Of a stretch of 64,000 bases of DNA, positions 1-8,100 are shown one piece after another; within the stretch, counting starts at the first letter, position 1, and each line of letters opens with the position of its first letter. The notes beneath the pieces were generated by a model, which worked only from the letters and a program-made list of their open reading frames with translations, made no database searches and was not told the DNA's origin. This stretch comes from Comamonadaceae bacterium 2FH (GTDB lineage: Bacteria; Pseudomonadota; Gammaproteobacteria; Burkholderiales; Burkholderiaceae_C). A program made the position numbers and the translations under genes. The stretch lies in NCBI GenBank assembly GCA_005503335.1, contig SCMQ01000001.1:248001-312000 (forward strand), given 5' to 3'.

Positions 1-165
1 GTCCGCCTCACGTTTGCGGTTGCACGTGGTTCCGGTATCCGCCAATTGATCGCAGGTCCCGAAGCGGCCGCCGACAGCCTGATGGACACCTGGCTCGAGA
101 TGGCCGGATCGATGCTGCGCACGACGCCGATCACTTCACCTCCACAAGGACTCGAGGAGACATGA
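1..165 (+). CDS. C-terminal end of an unidentified protein (partial)
   Basis: The first frame is open from the window edge to TGA at 163-165, giving 54 residues that end in ...SPPQGLEET. The stretch before that (AVARGSGIRQLIAG, then an acidic/hydrophobic helix-like segment with DSLMDTWLEMAG) has normal coding character, but I do not recognise the family. Its stop codon overlaps the ATG of the solute receptor at 162 (ATGA), so the two genes are probably one operon. The rest of the gene lies outside the window. Confidence 0.55.
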   Translation, partial: VRLTFAVARGSGIRQLIAGPEAAADSLMDTWLEMAGSMLRTTPITSPPQGLEET

Positions 166-1151
166 TGAGACATTCTTGCCACCCCACCCGCCGGAGCGCT
201 CTGCTGCAACTCGCTGCCGGCGCAGCGGCCTTGTGCCCGTCACTCCAGACACTGGCGCAACCGGCAGGTACTTACCGGGTCGTAGTGGGCAGCCCTCCGG
301 GCGCACTCGGGGATGTGCTGGCCCGACTGGTCGCACAAAAGCTCGGCGAGGCCACTGGACAGCCCGCGATCGCGGACAACAAACCCGGCGCAGCGGGCGC
401 GATCGCCGCTGACACCGTCGCCAAATCGGCCGGTGACGGCCGCACGCTGCTGGTCTATCCCGACGCCGTGATGGTGGTGAACCCGTTCGTCTATCCGAAG
501 CTTCCCTATGACCCGCTCAAGGATTTCCAACCGGTCGCGTTGCTCGGGAAAGCTTCTTTCGCACTGATCGTCAGCCCGAAGTTGAACGTGAAGACGATCG
601 CGGAGTTCGTACAGTTGGCGAAATCACAACCGAAGGCCATCAACTTCGGCAGTGGGGGCGCGGGACACCCGACGCACATGGTGATGGAGTTGTTGAACCA
701 GAGGCTCGGGATTCAGCTGACCCACGTCCCGTATAAAGGCACATCTCCGTCGATCCAGGCGCTGCTCGCCGGCGACGTGGGTGCCATGATTACCGGAGTG
801 GTCGAAGCCATGCCGCACATCAAGGCCGGAACCGTTCTTCCGCTTGCTGCGAGCGGGCCTGCGGCCAAGGAGATCTTTCCCGCCTTGCCGCAGTTCAAGG
901 ACCTGCATGAGGATCTTGATGTCTCCGTGTGGTTCGGAGTGTCCGCTCCGGCCGCGACGCCGCGTGATGTGGTCTCCAGGCTCAATGCGCAGATCAACCG
1001 GGCGCTTGCCGAGCCAGACGTGCAGAAGCGCTTGAGCGAGTTCGGGATCACGCCAGCGCCGTCGGCACCCGCCGAACTCGAGAGGCTAGTGAAGCAGGAT
1101 CTCGCACGCTTTGGGCCGCTGGTCAAGTCGCTCGGGCTCGTGGTGAACTGA
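162..1151 (+). CDS. Tripartite tricarboxylate transporter receptor (Bug/TctC family)
   Basis: A periplasmic solute-binding protein of the Bug family, the extracytoplasmic receptor class that is greatly expanded in Burkholderiales. It has 329 residues, normal for the family. The N-terminus has a twin-arginine-like RRSALLQL segment followed by an Ala-rich hydrophobic stretch and probable cleavage near LAQ/PAG (about residue 33). Family features are the early VVGSPPGALGD loop, DNKPGAAG, YKGTSPSIQALLAGDV in the middle, and the C-terminal ALAEPDVQKRL region. ATG 162 overlaps the previous stop; ATG 165 is better spaced (6 nt) from GGAG at 155-158 and may be the real start. No TctA/TctB membrane partners are present, as is common for orphan Bug proteins. 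The ligand is not predictable. Confidence 0.93.
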   Translation: MMRHSCHPTRRSALLQLAAGAAALCPSLQTLAQPAGTYRVVVGSPPGALGDVLARLVAQKLGEATGQPAIADNKPGAAGAIAADTVAKSAGDGRTLLVYPDAVMVVNPFVYPKLPYDPLKDFQPVALLGKASFALIVSPKLNVKTIAEFVQLAKSQPKAINFGSGGAGHPTHMVMELLNQRLGIQLTHVPYKGTSPSIQALLAGDVGAMITGVVEAMPHIKAGTVLPLAASGPAAKEIFPALPQFKDLHEDLDVSVWFGVSAPAATPRDVVSRLNAQINRALAEPDVQKRLSEFGITPAPSAPAELERLVKQDLARFGPLVKSLGLVVN

Positions 1152-1214
1152 GGCAGAGACGTCGAGCAAATCCGGCTGCGAGCTTCGGGGCTCTCGTCGT
1201 CTCGCTGCCGGAAT

Positions 1215-1773
1215 TCAAAGCATCTTGAGCGCGAAGCCGGGCTCGCGCGCCTGAGCCGGCGAAACGCGGGTGTGCTTGGCCAGAAGCCTGCGCGCCAGCA
1301 TATGATCTGCCGGCCGGTTCACCGATTCGACGGCGCACAGCACGCCGTCGGAAATGCAGAGGACGGATAGATTCCCGGCGGTCGGATCGCCAAGCACCAC
1401 GCGTTCATCGGCGTCGCCGCGCAGCCGTGACTGGCAGCCTCCGTGGCCGCGAGCCGATCGCGATGACCAGATGGTCGTAGGGCAGGGACTCTCCATTCTG
1501 GAGTGTGACCCGATGGGCTTGCCGGTCGATGCTTTCTGCGAGCCCGCGCACGAGGGTGAGGCGCTGCTCTCTGAAGAAACTTTCCGCGCGAAAGGCCAGA
1601 TCGGCCGCGGATGTCTGGCCGAGCAGGTAGCCTTTGGAAAGAGGCGGGCGCTGGTAGGGCAATCTGCCCTCATCGGAGACAAGCGACACGCCGCCGGTGA
1701 AGCCTTGCTGGCGCAAGGCGGCTGCGCATTGGAAGCCGGCGTGTCCGGCTCCGAGTATCACGATGCTCTGCAT
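1215..1773 (-). pseudogene. Ferredoxin reductase remnant with large internal deletion
   Basis: On the minus strand the first ~115 codons read as a normal NAD(P)H:ferredoxin reductase N-terminus: the Rossmann motif ILGAGHAG, then LPYQRPPLSKGYL, and a stop of similarity just after IAIGSRPR. The sequence then jumps, in another frame, to the family's extreme C-terminus (VVLGDPTAG ... AVESVNRPADHMLARRLL). About 200 internal residues, including the second NAD-binding motif and the GD motif, are missing, so no functional enzyme can be made. The surviving front resembles the intact reductase at 4556-5797, but they are clearly separate genes. Confidence 0.85.
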
Positions 1774-1822
1774 GGTCAGCTACTTCGGTGTGAGGTAGTC
1801 ATGTTCCGCCGGGCTCACCCGC

Positions 1823-1874
1823 GCGTATGTCCCGCTGTGGGGGACGGCGGAGTCCCTCGTCAGGGGACATACGC
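1823..1874. repeat. Inverted repeat, 11-bp arms
   Basis: GCGTATGTCCC at 1823-1833 is exactly complementary to GGGACATACGC at 1864-1874, with a 30-bp centre that holds further TCCC/GGGGGA pairing. It sits in the otherwise empty stretch 1774-1942, between two decayed genes. It could be an intergenic palindrome or a relic of a mobile element end; no transposase lies nearby. Confidence 0.5.
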
Positions 1875-1942
1875 CGGAGGGCGGGGTGCCTTTAGTGCTC
1901 ATACCCTGATCTACGAAAAGCCGCTGAAATCCGGGGGCGCGA

Positions 1943-2290
1943 TTGATACGCATCGCGCTTGTCGGCCGCACGGCCGCATCGGCAGCCGGATCGCACAGGA
2001 GGCGCTCGCCCGCGGCCACCACGTTGTCGAGGTGCTGCGCGCGGACGTCGATCTTTTCGATCCAATACGCATTGGCCCCGGCGCTGCGCGGGAACGACGT
2101 CCTGGTCAGCGCGTACGGCGGGTTGCTGGCGAACTGCATTTCGCCCCCGCAGCCGAGCCGCAGAAGCTTCCGCAGGCAATGCGTTCGATGCTGCAGGCGA
2201 CGGCGTCGGCCTGACTGCGGCGCGTGCTGACCGTCGGCGGTTGTGGGGGCTGGCGGTTCCCGAAGGAGGGCGCCTAGCCGACACCGACGG
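1943..2290 (+). pseudogene. Front half of an NAD(P)H-binding oxidoreductase, frameshifted
   Basis: Pieces of one NmrA/atypical-SDR protein follow each other in three frames: RIALVGRTA (nucleotide-binding start), then GRIGSRIAQEALARGHHV and ADVDLFDP, then ALRGNDVLVSAYG, then LPQAMRSMLQA, then VLTVGG and GGRLADTDG. The order matches the family up to about residue 125, where it stops abruptly next to the end of the LysR gene. There are at least two frameshifts. A C-terminal piece that looks like the rest of the same protein is at 12841-12978 on the same strand. Confidence 0.72.
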
Positions 2291-2293
2291 GTG

Positions 2294-3214
2294 CTACAAC
2301 CGCCAGTTCGATCCGCTGCCGAACAGCCTCGCGATCTGCTCGCGCAGCCAGCGGCTGCGCGGATCCTGGTCGTAGCGCCGGTGCCAGTGCTGCTGGATGG
2401 GGAACTTCGGGATGTCGTAGGGTGGCTCGACCAGCACGATCTGCCCCAGGTCTGCGAAGAAGCGGCCGACGGCGGACGGCACCGTCGCCACGAGATCGGT
2501 GGATGCGACCAGCACGGGCAGCGTGAGGTAATGCATGGTGCGTAGCCGCACCTTGCGGAAGATGTGGCGCCGGTCCAGATAGTTGTCGACCAGTTCCAGG
2601 CTGCGCGTCGGCGCTTCCACCAGCACATGCTCCAGCTCCGAGAACATGGCTTTCGTCAGCCGCCGGGCGGCCGGATGGCCGGCGCGCAGCATGCACGAGA
2701 AGCCGTGCATCATCAGCCGCTGCTTGAAGAAGGCGCTGCCCTTGAGGTCGGGAAAGTAACCGAACGCGATGTCGACCTGTCCGGATTCCATAGCCAGCTC
2801 CAGGTCCCTCGGCGCATAGGACGCGGTGTGGAGCGTGGCCCTGGGCGCCGCGGTGCGGAACGCCTCGATCAGCGTGGGCATGAAAGTCATCTCGGCCACA
2901 TCCGGCATCGCGAACCGGAACTCGGTGGTCGTCTCCTCGGGCACGAAGTGCGGGCCATTCAGCACCTTCTCGTTGACCCGCTGCAGCACGGCACGCGCTT
3001 CATCGGCCACGGCCGTCCCGCGGGGTGTCGGCCGCATGCCTTCGGAGGTGCGCACGAACATCGGATCGCCAAAGTGCTTGCGCAGACGCGCCAGCGCGGT
3101 GCTCAGTCCCGGCTGGCTCATCCCGAGCTCCTGTGCTGCGCGCGTGACGCTGCGCGTGGCATCGAGCGCAACGACGACCTGCAGCAGGTTGAGATCGAAT
3201 GTCGCCGGCTTCAT
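2294..3214 (-). CDS. LysR-family transcriptional regulator
   Basis: A 306-residue LysR regulator with an N-terminal winged HTH (DLNLLQVVVALDATRSVTRAAQELGMSQP region, residues ~7-65; RPTPRG at the linker) and a LysR substrate-binding domain of the NahR/LinR/DntR type, which often senses aromatic acids. I chose ATG 3214 (MKPATFDL), since the upstream alternative is a TTG at 3226 with no better ribosome site. It is transcribed away from the P450 operon, the classic arrangement for a LysR activator controlling its divergent target. An AT-rich gap with a small palindrome lies between them. The likely co-inducer is an aromatic intermediate of the gentisate cassette; that is inference. Confidence 0.92.
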   Translation of the reverse strand: MKPATFDLNLLQVVVALDATRSVTRAAQELGMSQPGLSTALARLRKHFGDPMFVRTSEGMRPTPRGTAVADEARAVLQRVNEKVLNGPHFVPEETTTEFRFAMPDVAEMTFMPTLIEAFRTAAPRATLHTASYAPRDLELAMESGQVDIAFGYFPDLKGSAFFKQRLMMHGFSCMLRAGHPAARRLTKAMFSELEHVLVEAPTRSLELVDNYLDRRHIFRKVRLRTMHYLTLPVLVASTDLVATVPSAVGRFFADLGQIVLVEPPYDIPKFPIQQHWHRRYDQDPRSRWLREQIARLFGSGSNWRL

Positions 3215-3240
3215 CTGTGAAAACAATATTGGAAATCAAC

Positions 3241-3254
3241 CTCATTTTATTGAG
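3241..3254. promoter_or_regulatory. Candidate LysR operator in the divergent gap
   Basis: CTCATTTTATTGAG (arms CTCA/TGAG around an AT centre) lies in the AT-rich 98-bp gap between the divergent LysR and P450 genes. LysR sites are usually short AT-rich dyads of the T-N11-A type in this position. This is a positional guess. Confidence 0.35.
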
Positions 3255-3312
3255 AAATTCAAGAGCGAAACCTAGACTGCACCGAACTTGACACAAGCGC
3301 AGGAGACAGTCA

Positions 3313-4551
3313 GTGAGTTCAGCAACGATGGCCCGCGGCCCCGAAGCCGCTGCGAACGGGTTCGATCTGTTCAACCTTCCCGATGCGTACTACCGCGACC
3401 CGGTGCCGTTCTACAAGGCCCTGCGCGACCACGAACCGCTGCACTGGAACTCGGATGGCTCGGTGCTGCTCTCGCGGTACGACGACATCAAGACAATCTG
3501 GCGAGATCTCACCGGCAAGGTCAACCGCGCCGAAGCCTATGCGAAGAAGTTCGGCGAGGGCCCGCTGCTGGAGCACCACACCAGCACCATGCTGTTCCGT
3601 GATCCGCCGGACCACGACCGCCTGCGCGACATCGTGAACCCGTTCTTCACCCAGGCCTCCATGGAGCGGCTGCGCGTCGGCCTGCGCGAGATCGTGGCGG
3701 AACTGCTAGCCGAGGTCGAGGAGAAGCGGGAGATCGAGTTCGTTTCCGAGTTCTCCTCGCGCATTCCGATCCAGGTGATCTGCGACATCTTCGGCGTGCC
3801 GCGCAGCGACGGTCCGATCATCCGCGACCTTGGCGCGCAAGTGCTGCTGCCGCTGAACCCTGCCGTGAGCCAGGAGGTCATCGCCGCCGGCCACGAGGCC
3901 ACCCGAAAGTTCAAGGAGTACCTGCTCGTCCACATCAACGAATGGCGCCGTCGTCCAGTTGAGGACGTTCCGTCCAACATCATCAGCGCGCTGGTCGCCG
4001 CCGAGAAGCGCGGCAGCCCGCCGATCAGCGAGGACGAAATGGCGCACATGTGCATCCTCGTGCTCAATGGCGGGCACGAGACCACCACCAACCTGATCGG
4101 TCTGTCGACCCTGGCGCTGATGAACCATCCCGAGGAACTGGCGCTGATGGCCGACGATCCCGGGGCGGTGGGGCCGGGCATCGAAGAGTGCCTGCGCTAT
4201 GCGACGCCGCTGCAGCTGCAGGGCCGGCGCACCACCCGCGAAGTGCAGGTGCCCTCGGGGACGATCCCGCCGGACACCGAGGTCATCATCGCGCAAGTCT
4301 CCGCCAACCGGGACGAGCGCATGTTCGCCGACCCCGACACCTTCCGTCTGAAGCGCGCGCCCAATCCGCACCTGGCGTTCGGCGCTGGCATCCACGTCTG
4401 CCTGGGCCGGCCGCTTGCGCGGCTCGAGGCGGGCGAGGCACTGCCCGCGCTGGCACGCCGCTTCCCGAACATGCAGCTCGCAGCCGAGCCGGTGTTCAAC
4501 CGCAACGCGCGCTTCCGCGGCATCCAGCAGATGCGCGTGCGGCTGTATTGA
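3313..4551 (+). CDS. Cytochrome P450 (bacterial class I)
   Basis: A soluble 412-residue P450. Visible motifs are the I-helix GGHETT (acid Glu256 and Thr), the K-helix ExxR (ECLR), and the haem loop FGAGIHVCLG with the thiolate ligand Cys363. It starts at GTG 3313, 6-9 nt after AGGAGA. It is followed within 5 bp by a ferredoxin reductase and then a ferredoxin, so the complete class I electron chain NAD(P)H-FdR-Fdx-P450 is encoded together. With a gentisate dioxygenase and a ring-cleavage-product hydrolase downstream, it probably hydroxylates or O-demethylates an aromatic acid on the way to a gentisate-type diol. The substrate cannot be read from the sequence. Confidence 0.95.
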   Translation: MSSATMARGPEAAANGFDLFNLPDAYYRDPVPFYKALRDHEPLHWNSDGSVLLSRYDDIKTIWRDLTGKVNRAEAYAKKFGEGPLLEHHTSTMLFRDPPDHDRLRDIVNPFFTQASMERLRVGLREIVAELLAEVEEKREIEFVSEFSSRIPIQVICDIFGVPRSDGPIIRDLGAQVLLPLNPAVSQEVIAAGHEATRKFKEYLLVHINEWRRRPVEDVPSNIISALVAAEKRGSPPISEDEMAHMCILVLNGGHETTTNLIGLSTLALMNHPEELALMADDPGAVGPGIEECLRYATPLQLQGRRTTREVQVPSGTIPPDTEVIIAQVSANRDERMFADPDTFRLKRAPNPHLAFGAGIHVCLGRPLARLEAGEALPALARRFPNMQLAAEPVFNRNARFRGIQQMRVRLY

Positions 4552-4555
4552 TCCG

Positions 4556-5797
4556 ATGGCCACGCTGACCGCCATGGAAGCCGGAGTCGTCGTCATCGGC
4601 GCGGGCCACGCTGCGTGCCAGTTCGCCGCGTCGTTGCGTCAGCTGGGGTGGAACGGTGCACTGACGCTGGTAAGTGCCGAGCCGCACCTGCCCTACCAGC
4701 GGCCGCCCTTGAGCAAAGCCTGCCTGCAGGGCGGCGTCGCCCAGTCGGACATCCTGCTGCGTCCGGCGGCGTTCTACGAGTCGATCGCCTGCCGGCTGCT
4801 CGCCGGCCGCGCGGTGGTCGCGATCGATACGCGTCGCAAGCTTGTTCGCCTTGACGGCGGCTCGGAGCTGCCGTACGCGCAACTGGTGCTGGCAACCGGT
4901 GCCGCAGCGCGGACCTGGCCGAGGCTGCCCGCCGGCGAATCGGTGCATGTGCTGAGAACCTGGGACGACGCACAGGCACTGGGCGCCGCACTCGGACGCA
5001 TCCGCCGCCTAGCCGTCCTCGGCGCCGGCTACATCGGCCTGGAGGTGGCCGCGGCCGCGCGCAAGCGCGGCGTGGCCGTGGACGTCTTCGAGGCGGCGCC
5101 GCGTGTGCTGCAGCGCTCGGTGGGCATGGCCACCTCGGCACACGTCGAGAACCTGCATCGCGCGCAAGGCGTGGCGCTGCATCTCGGCACCGCCATCACC
5201 TCAGTACGCGCCGAGGACCACGCTATCGCGCTCGAGACTTCACACGGCCTCTTCACCGCCGACGCGCTCGTGATCGGCATTGGGGCCCAGCCGCGTGTCG
5301 AGCTGGCGCGCGAGGCTGGCCTGCAGTGCGGGCACGCGATCCGCGTCGACGCGCAATGCAGGACCAGTGCGGACGAAGTGTTCGCCATCGGCGACTGCAC
5401 CGAGCAGGTCCTGCATCCCGGCGCCGAGCCGGTGCGGCTGGAGTCCGTGCAGAACGCGACGGACCAGGCCAAGTGCGTGGCTGCCGTGATCGCGGGCCGG
5501 CCGGTTCCGCCCATGCCGGTGCCCTGGTTCTGGTCCGACCAGTTCGACCATCGTATCCAGGTGGCCGGCCGCGCCGGCGCCGGCGACGCGACCGTGCTGC
5601 GTCCCCAGCCTGGCAAGCCGCAGGCGCACGCCGCCTGGTACCTGCGCGAGGGGCGAGTGACGGCGGTCGAGGCTGTCGATGCGCCCGAGGACTTCATGGC
5701 CGCGCGCCAACTGATCAAGACCGGCCAGCGTGTGGACATGGCACGCCTGGCCGACCCGGAGGTGGCGCTGCGCTGCCTCGCCGCCCCTGCCGCGTAA
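4556..5797 (+). CDS. NAD(P)H:ferredoxin reductase (P450 partner)
   Basis: A 413-residue FAD-dependent pyridine-nucleotide reductase of the putidaredoxin-reductase type. The FAD-binding VVIGAGHAA lies at about residue 14, the LPYQRPPLSK signature near 48, the NAD-binding LGAGYIGLE near 155, and the FAD-contacting AIGDCTEQ near 278; a normal reductase C-terminal domain follows. ATG 4556 is 4 bp after the P450 stop. It should pass electrons from NAD(P)H to the ferredoxin encoded next. It is an intact relative of the broken reductase at 1215-1773. Confidence 0.95.
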   Translation: MATLTAMEAGVVVIGAGHAACQFAASLRQLGWNGALTLVSAEPHLPYQRPPLSKACLQGGVAQSDILLRPAAFYESIACRLLAGRAVVAIDTRRKLVRLDGGSELPYAQLVLATGAAARTWPRLPAGESVHVLRTWDDAQALGAALGRIRRLAVLGAGYIGLEVAAAARKRGVAVDVFEAAPRVLQRSVGMATSAHVENLHRAQGVALHLGTAITSVRAEDHAIALETSHGLFTADALVIGIGAQPRVELAREAGLQCGHAIRVDAQCRTSADEVFAIGDCTEQVLHPGAEPVRLESVQNATDQAKCVAAVIAGRPVPPMPVPWFWSDQFDHRIQVAGRAGAGDATVLRPQPGKPQAHAAWYLREGRVTAVEAVDAPEDFMAARQLIKTGQRVDMARLADPEVALRCLAAPAA

Positions 5798-5810
5798 ACA
5801 AGGAGAGAGC

Positions 5811-6131
5811 ATGCCAACCCTTCATTTCCAGACCCCAGCCGGGGAGCACATCGCGCTGGACGCGCAAGAAGGCCTGTCCGTGATGGAGGCCGCGGTCGCG
5901 GCCAACGTGCCGGGCATCGATGCGGATTGCGGCGGCGCGTGCGCGTGCGCCACCTGTCACGTCTACGTCGACGAAAGCTGGGCCGCCCGCCTGCCGGGGC
6001 GCACCGACATCGAAGTGAAGATGCTCGAGTTCGCTGTGGCGGTGCAACCGAACAGCCGCCTGAGCTGCCGCCTCGTGGTCGGTCCCGACACAGAGGGACT
6101 GACGATGCGCATCCCCGACTCGCAACATTGA
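5811..6131 (+). CDS. [2Fe-2S] ferredoxin (adrenodoxin/putidaredoxin type)
   Basis: A 106-residue ferredoxin with cluster ligands Cys40, Cys46 and Cys49 (C-x5-C-x2-C) and a fourth at Cys86 (LSCRL). Length and spacing fit the adrenodoxin class that serves P450s and ring hydroxylases. AGGAGAG at 5800-5806 is well placed for ATG 5811. Its position between the reductase and the ring-cleavage genes makes it the electron carrier of the P450 at 3313. Confidence 0.95.
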   Translation: MPTLHFQTPAGEHIALDAQEGLSVMEAAVAANVPGIDADCGGACACATCHVYVDESWAARLPGRTDIEVKMLEFAVAVQPNSRLSCRLVVGPDTEGLTMRIPDSQH

Positions 6132-6147
6132 GGGGCACGGAGAACCC

Positions 6148-7020
6148 ATGAAGATCTGCCGTTTCGACGACAACCGCCTCGGCCTGGTCGAGGGCGACGA
6201 GGTGCGCGACGTGACCGCCGCGCTCGAAGTGCTGCCCTCCCAGCGCTACCCATTGCCCACCGTCGATCCGCTGGTGGCGAACCTGCCGCGCGTGATGGAC
6301 GAGATTCGCCGGATTGCGCCCTCGGCGCAGACGCTGCCGCTCGCGGGACGGCGCCTGCTCGCGCCGGTGGCGAATCCCGGCAAGGTCATCGCTGCGCCCG
6401 TGAACTACCGCAAGCACCTGGAGGAAGCGCGCGGCGACGCGTCCATCCACTTCGAGAATCAGGTGCACGAAATCCAGCAGATCGGCCTGTTCCTCAAGGC
6501 GACCAGCTCGATCGTAGGCCCGAGCCAGGGCGTGGAGATCCAGCACCCGGACCGCCGCAACGACCACGAGGCCGAGGTGGTGCTGGTGATCGGCAAGGCC
6601 GGCCGCAACATCCCGCGCGAGCGCGCCTGGGACCACATCGCCGCGTACACCGGCGGCCTGGACATGACGGTGCGCGGGCCGCAGGAGCGCAGCATGCGCA
6701 AGTCGATCGACAGCTACACGGTGGTCGGCCCCTGGATGGTCACGGCCGACGAACTGCGCAATGCACAGGAGCTGGACTTCTGGCTGACGGTGAACGGCCA
6801 CCCGCGCCAGCGCGCGAACACGCGCGACCTGGTGCTGGACATCCCCACCCTGATCGCCACCGCATCCTCCTACTACACGCTGCACCCGGGTGACCTGCTG
6901 TTCACCGGGACGCCGGAGGGCGTCGGGCCGGTCGTGGACGGCGACGTGATCGAGGTTGAGTTCGGCGGCATCGGCCGGATGCTGGTCGATGTGCGCAACG
7001 CGCAAGGGAGATATGCATGA
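6148..7020 (+). CDS. Fumarylacetoacetate hydrolase family protein
   Basis: A 290-residue FAH-superfamily enzyme. Features include VNYRKHLEEA at about residue 88, the metal-ligand region NDHEAEVVLVIGK near 136, and the C-terminal FTGTPEGVGPV loop. These enzymes hydrolyse C-C bonds in acylpyruvates such as maleylpyruvate or fumarylpyruvate, using Mg2+ or Mn2+. Because its stop overlaps the start of a gentisate-dioxygenase-like gene (ATGA), a role as acylpyruvate hydrolase after gentisate ring opening is the natural reading. No maleylpyruvate isomerase is in the operon, so direct maleylpyruvate hydrolysis is possible. Other FAH-family activities (decarboxylase, isomerase) cannot be excluded. Confidence 0.9.
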   Translation: MKICRFDDNRLGLVEGDEVRDVTAALEVLPSQRYPLPTVDPLVANLPRVMDEIRRIAPSAQTLPLAGRRLLAPVANPGKVIAAPVNYRKHLEEARGDASIHFENQVHEIQQIGLFLKATSSIVGPSQGVEIQHPDRRNDHEAEVVLVIGKAGRNIPRERAWDHIAAYTGGLDMTVRGPQERSMRKSIDSYTVVGPWMVTADELRNAQELDFWLTVNGHPRQRANTRDLVLDIPTLIATASSYYTLHPGDLLFTGTPEGVGPVVDGDVIEVEFGGIGRMLVDVRNAQGRYA

Positions 7021-8072
7021 ACGCCATGCTCGCGACGGGCGGCAGCCCGGATGACCTGGCGCAGCAGCGCCGCGCCTTCTACGACCGCATCGGCCAGGCG
7101 CACTGCACGCCGCTGTGGGAGGTGCTGCACAGCCTGGTGACGAAGGAGCCGAACACGCCCTGCCTGCCGAACCTCTGGCGATGGGACCAGGTCTGGCCCT
7201 GGCTGCAGGAGAGCGGCACGCTGATTTCCGCGATGGAAGCCGAGCGCCGCGTGCTCGTGTTGGAGAACCCGGGCCTGCGCGGGCGGACCCGGATCACCCA
7301 CAGCATGTACGCGGGTCTGCAGCTGATCCTGCCGGGGGAGCTCGCACCCTCCCACCGGCACTCGCAATCGGCGCTGCGCTTCATCATGCACGGTGCGGGC
7401 GCCTACACCACGGTCGACGGCGAGCGGGTCACCATGCAGGTGGGCGACTTCGTCATCACGCCTTCTTGGACCTTCCACGAGCACGGCAACGAGTCGAGCG
7501 AGCCCATGGTGTGGTTAGACGGCCTGGATCTGCCCGTGGTGGAACTGCTGGATGCCCAGTTCCGCGAAGACGGTTCGCGCACGGCGACCGAGGCAGATCG
7601 CGGGGCCAATGCAAACCTGGCGCGCTTCGGCAACACCATGAAGCCGGTGGGTTTCCGCAGCCGCAGTCGGACTTCGCCGCTGTTCTGGTATCCGTACGAA
7701 CGCACCCGCGAGGCGCTCCAGACGCTGCGTCGCAGCGAGGATCCGCACGCGTGCTGGGGCCACAAGCTGCAGTACACGAATCCGGTCACCGGAGATTGGG
7801 CCATTCCCACCATCGGCACCTTCATGCAGTTGCTGCCGGCGGATTTCCGCGGCACGAGCTATCGCTCCACCGACTCTACTGTCTACGTGGTGGTGGAGGG
7901 TGAAGGCCGCTGCGTGATCGGCGAACAGGTGCTGGCGTTCGGGCCGAAGGACGTGTTCGTCTGCCCGTCCTGGATGCCCTACCGGCTCGAGACTAGCTCC
8001 GACACCGTGCTTTTCAGCTATTCGGACCGGCCCGTGCAGGAGGCGCTCGACCTCTGGCGCGAGCAGTACTGA
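7017..8072 (+). CDS. Gentisate 1,2-dioxygenase-like bicupin
   Basis: A 351-residue double-cupin protein, the usual size for gentisate 1,2-dioxygenase. The N-terminal cupin holds the metal-binding PSHRHSQSALRF around residue 112 and GDFVITPSWTFHEHGN around 150, followed by VWLDGLDLP; a second cupin (VVVEGEGRCVIGEQ) lies near residue 285. Fe(II) would be bound by the HxH histidines and a later His. The reaction is O2-dependent ring opening of gentisate, or of a close 2,5-dihydroxy or hydroxylated benzoate, to an acylpyruvate. It overlaps the hydrolase gene by 4 bp, and the ABC transporter genes follow after 28 bp. Related salicylate or 1-hydroxy-2-naphthoate dioxygenases share this fold, so the exact substrate is open. 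Confidence 0.9.
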   Translation: MNAMLATGGSPDDLAQQRRAFYDRIGQAHCTPLWEVLHSLVTKEPNTPCLPNLWRWDQVWPWLQESGTLISAMEAERRVLVLENPGLRGRTRITHSMYAGLQLILPGELAPSHRHSQSALRFIMHGAGAYTTVDGERVTMQVGDFVITPSWTFHEHGNESSEPMVWLDGLDLPVVELLDAQFREDGSRTATEADRGANANLARFGNTMKPVGFRSRSRTSPLFWYPYERTREALQTLRRSEDPHACWGHKLQYTNPVTGDWAIPTIGTFMQLLPADFRGTSYRSTDSTVYVVVEGEGRCVIGEQVLAFGPKDVFVCPSWMPYRLETSSDTVLFSYSDRPVQEALDLWREQY

Positions 8073-8100
8073 AACTACACCAGACCCACAGGAGACAAAG

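Noticed and set aside
1784-1892. Insertion-sequence end at the inverted repeat
   Set aside because: No transposase, no target duplication and only one copy in the window; kept only as an inverted repeat.
3283-3298. CTTGACACAAGCG near the P450 start as an eleventh shared element
   Set aside because: The left half does not match and the 18-bp-spaced -10 would fall inside the gene.
5029-7005. A 658-codon minus-strand open frame over the reductase/ferredoxin/FAH genes
   Set aside because: It crosses three well-supported genes and shows no recognisable domain.
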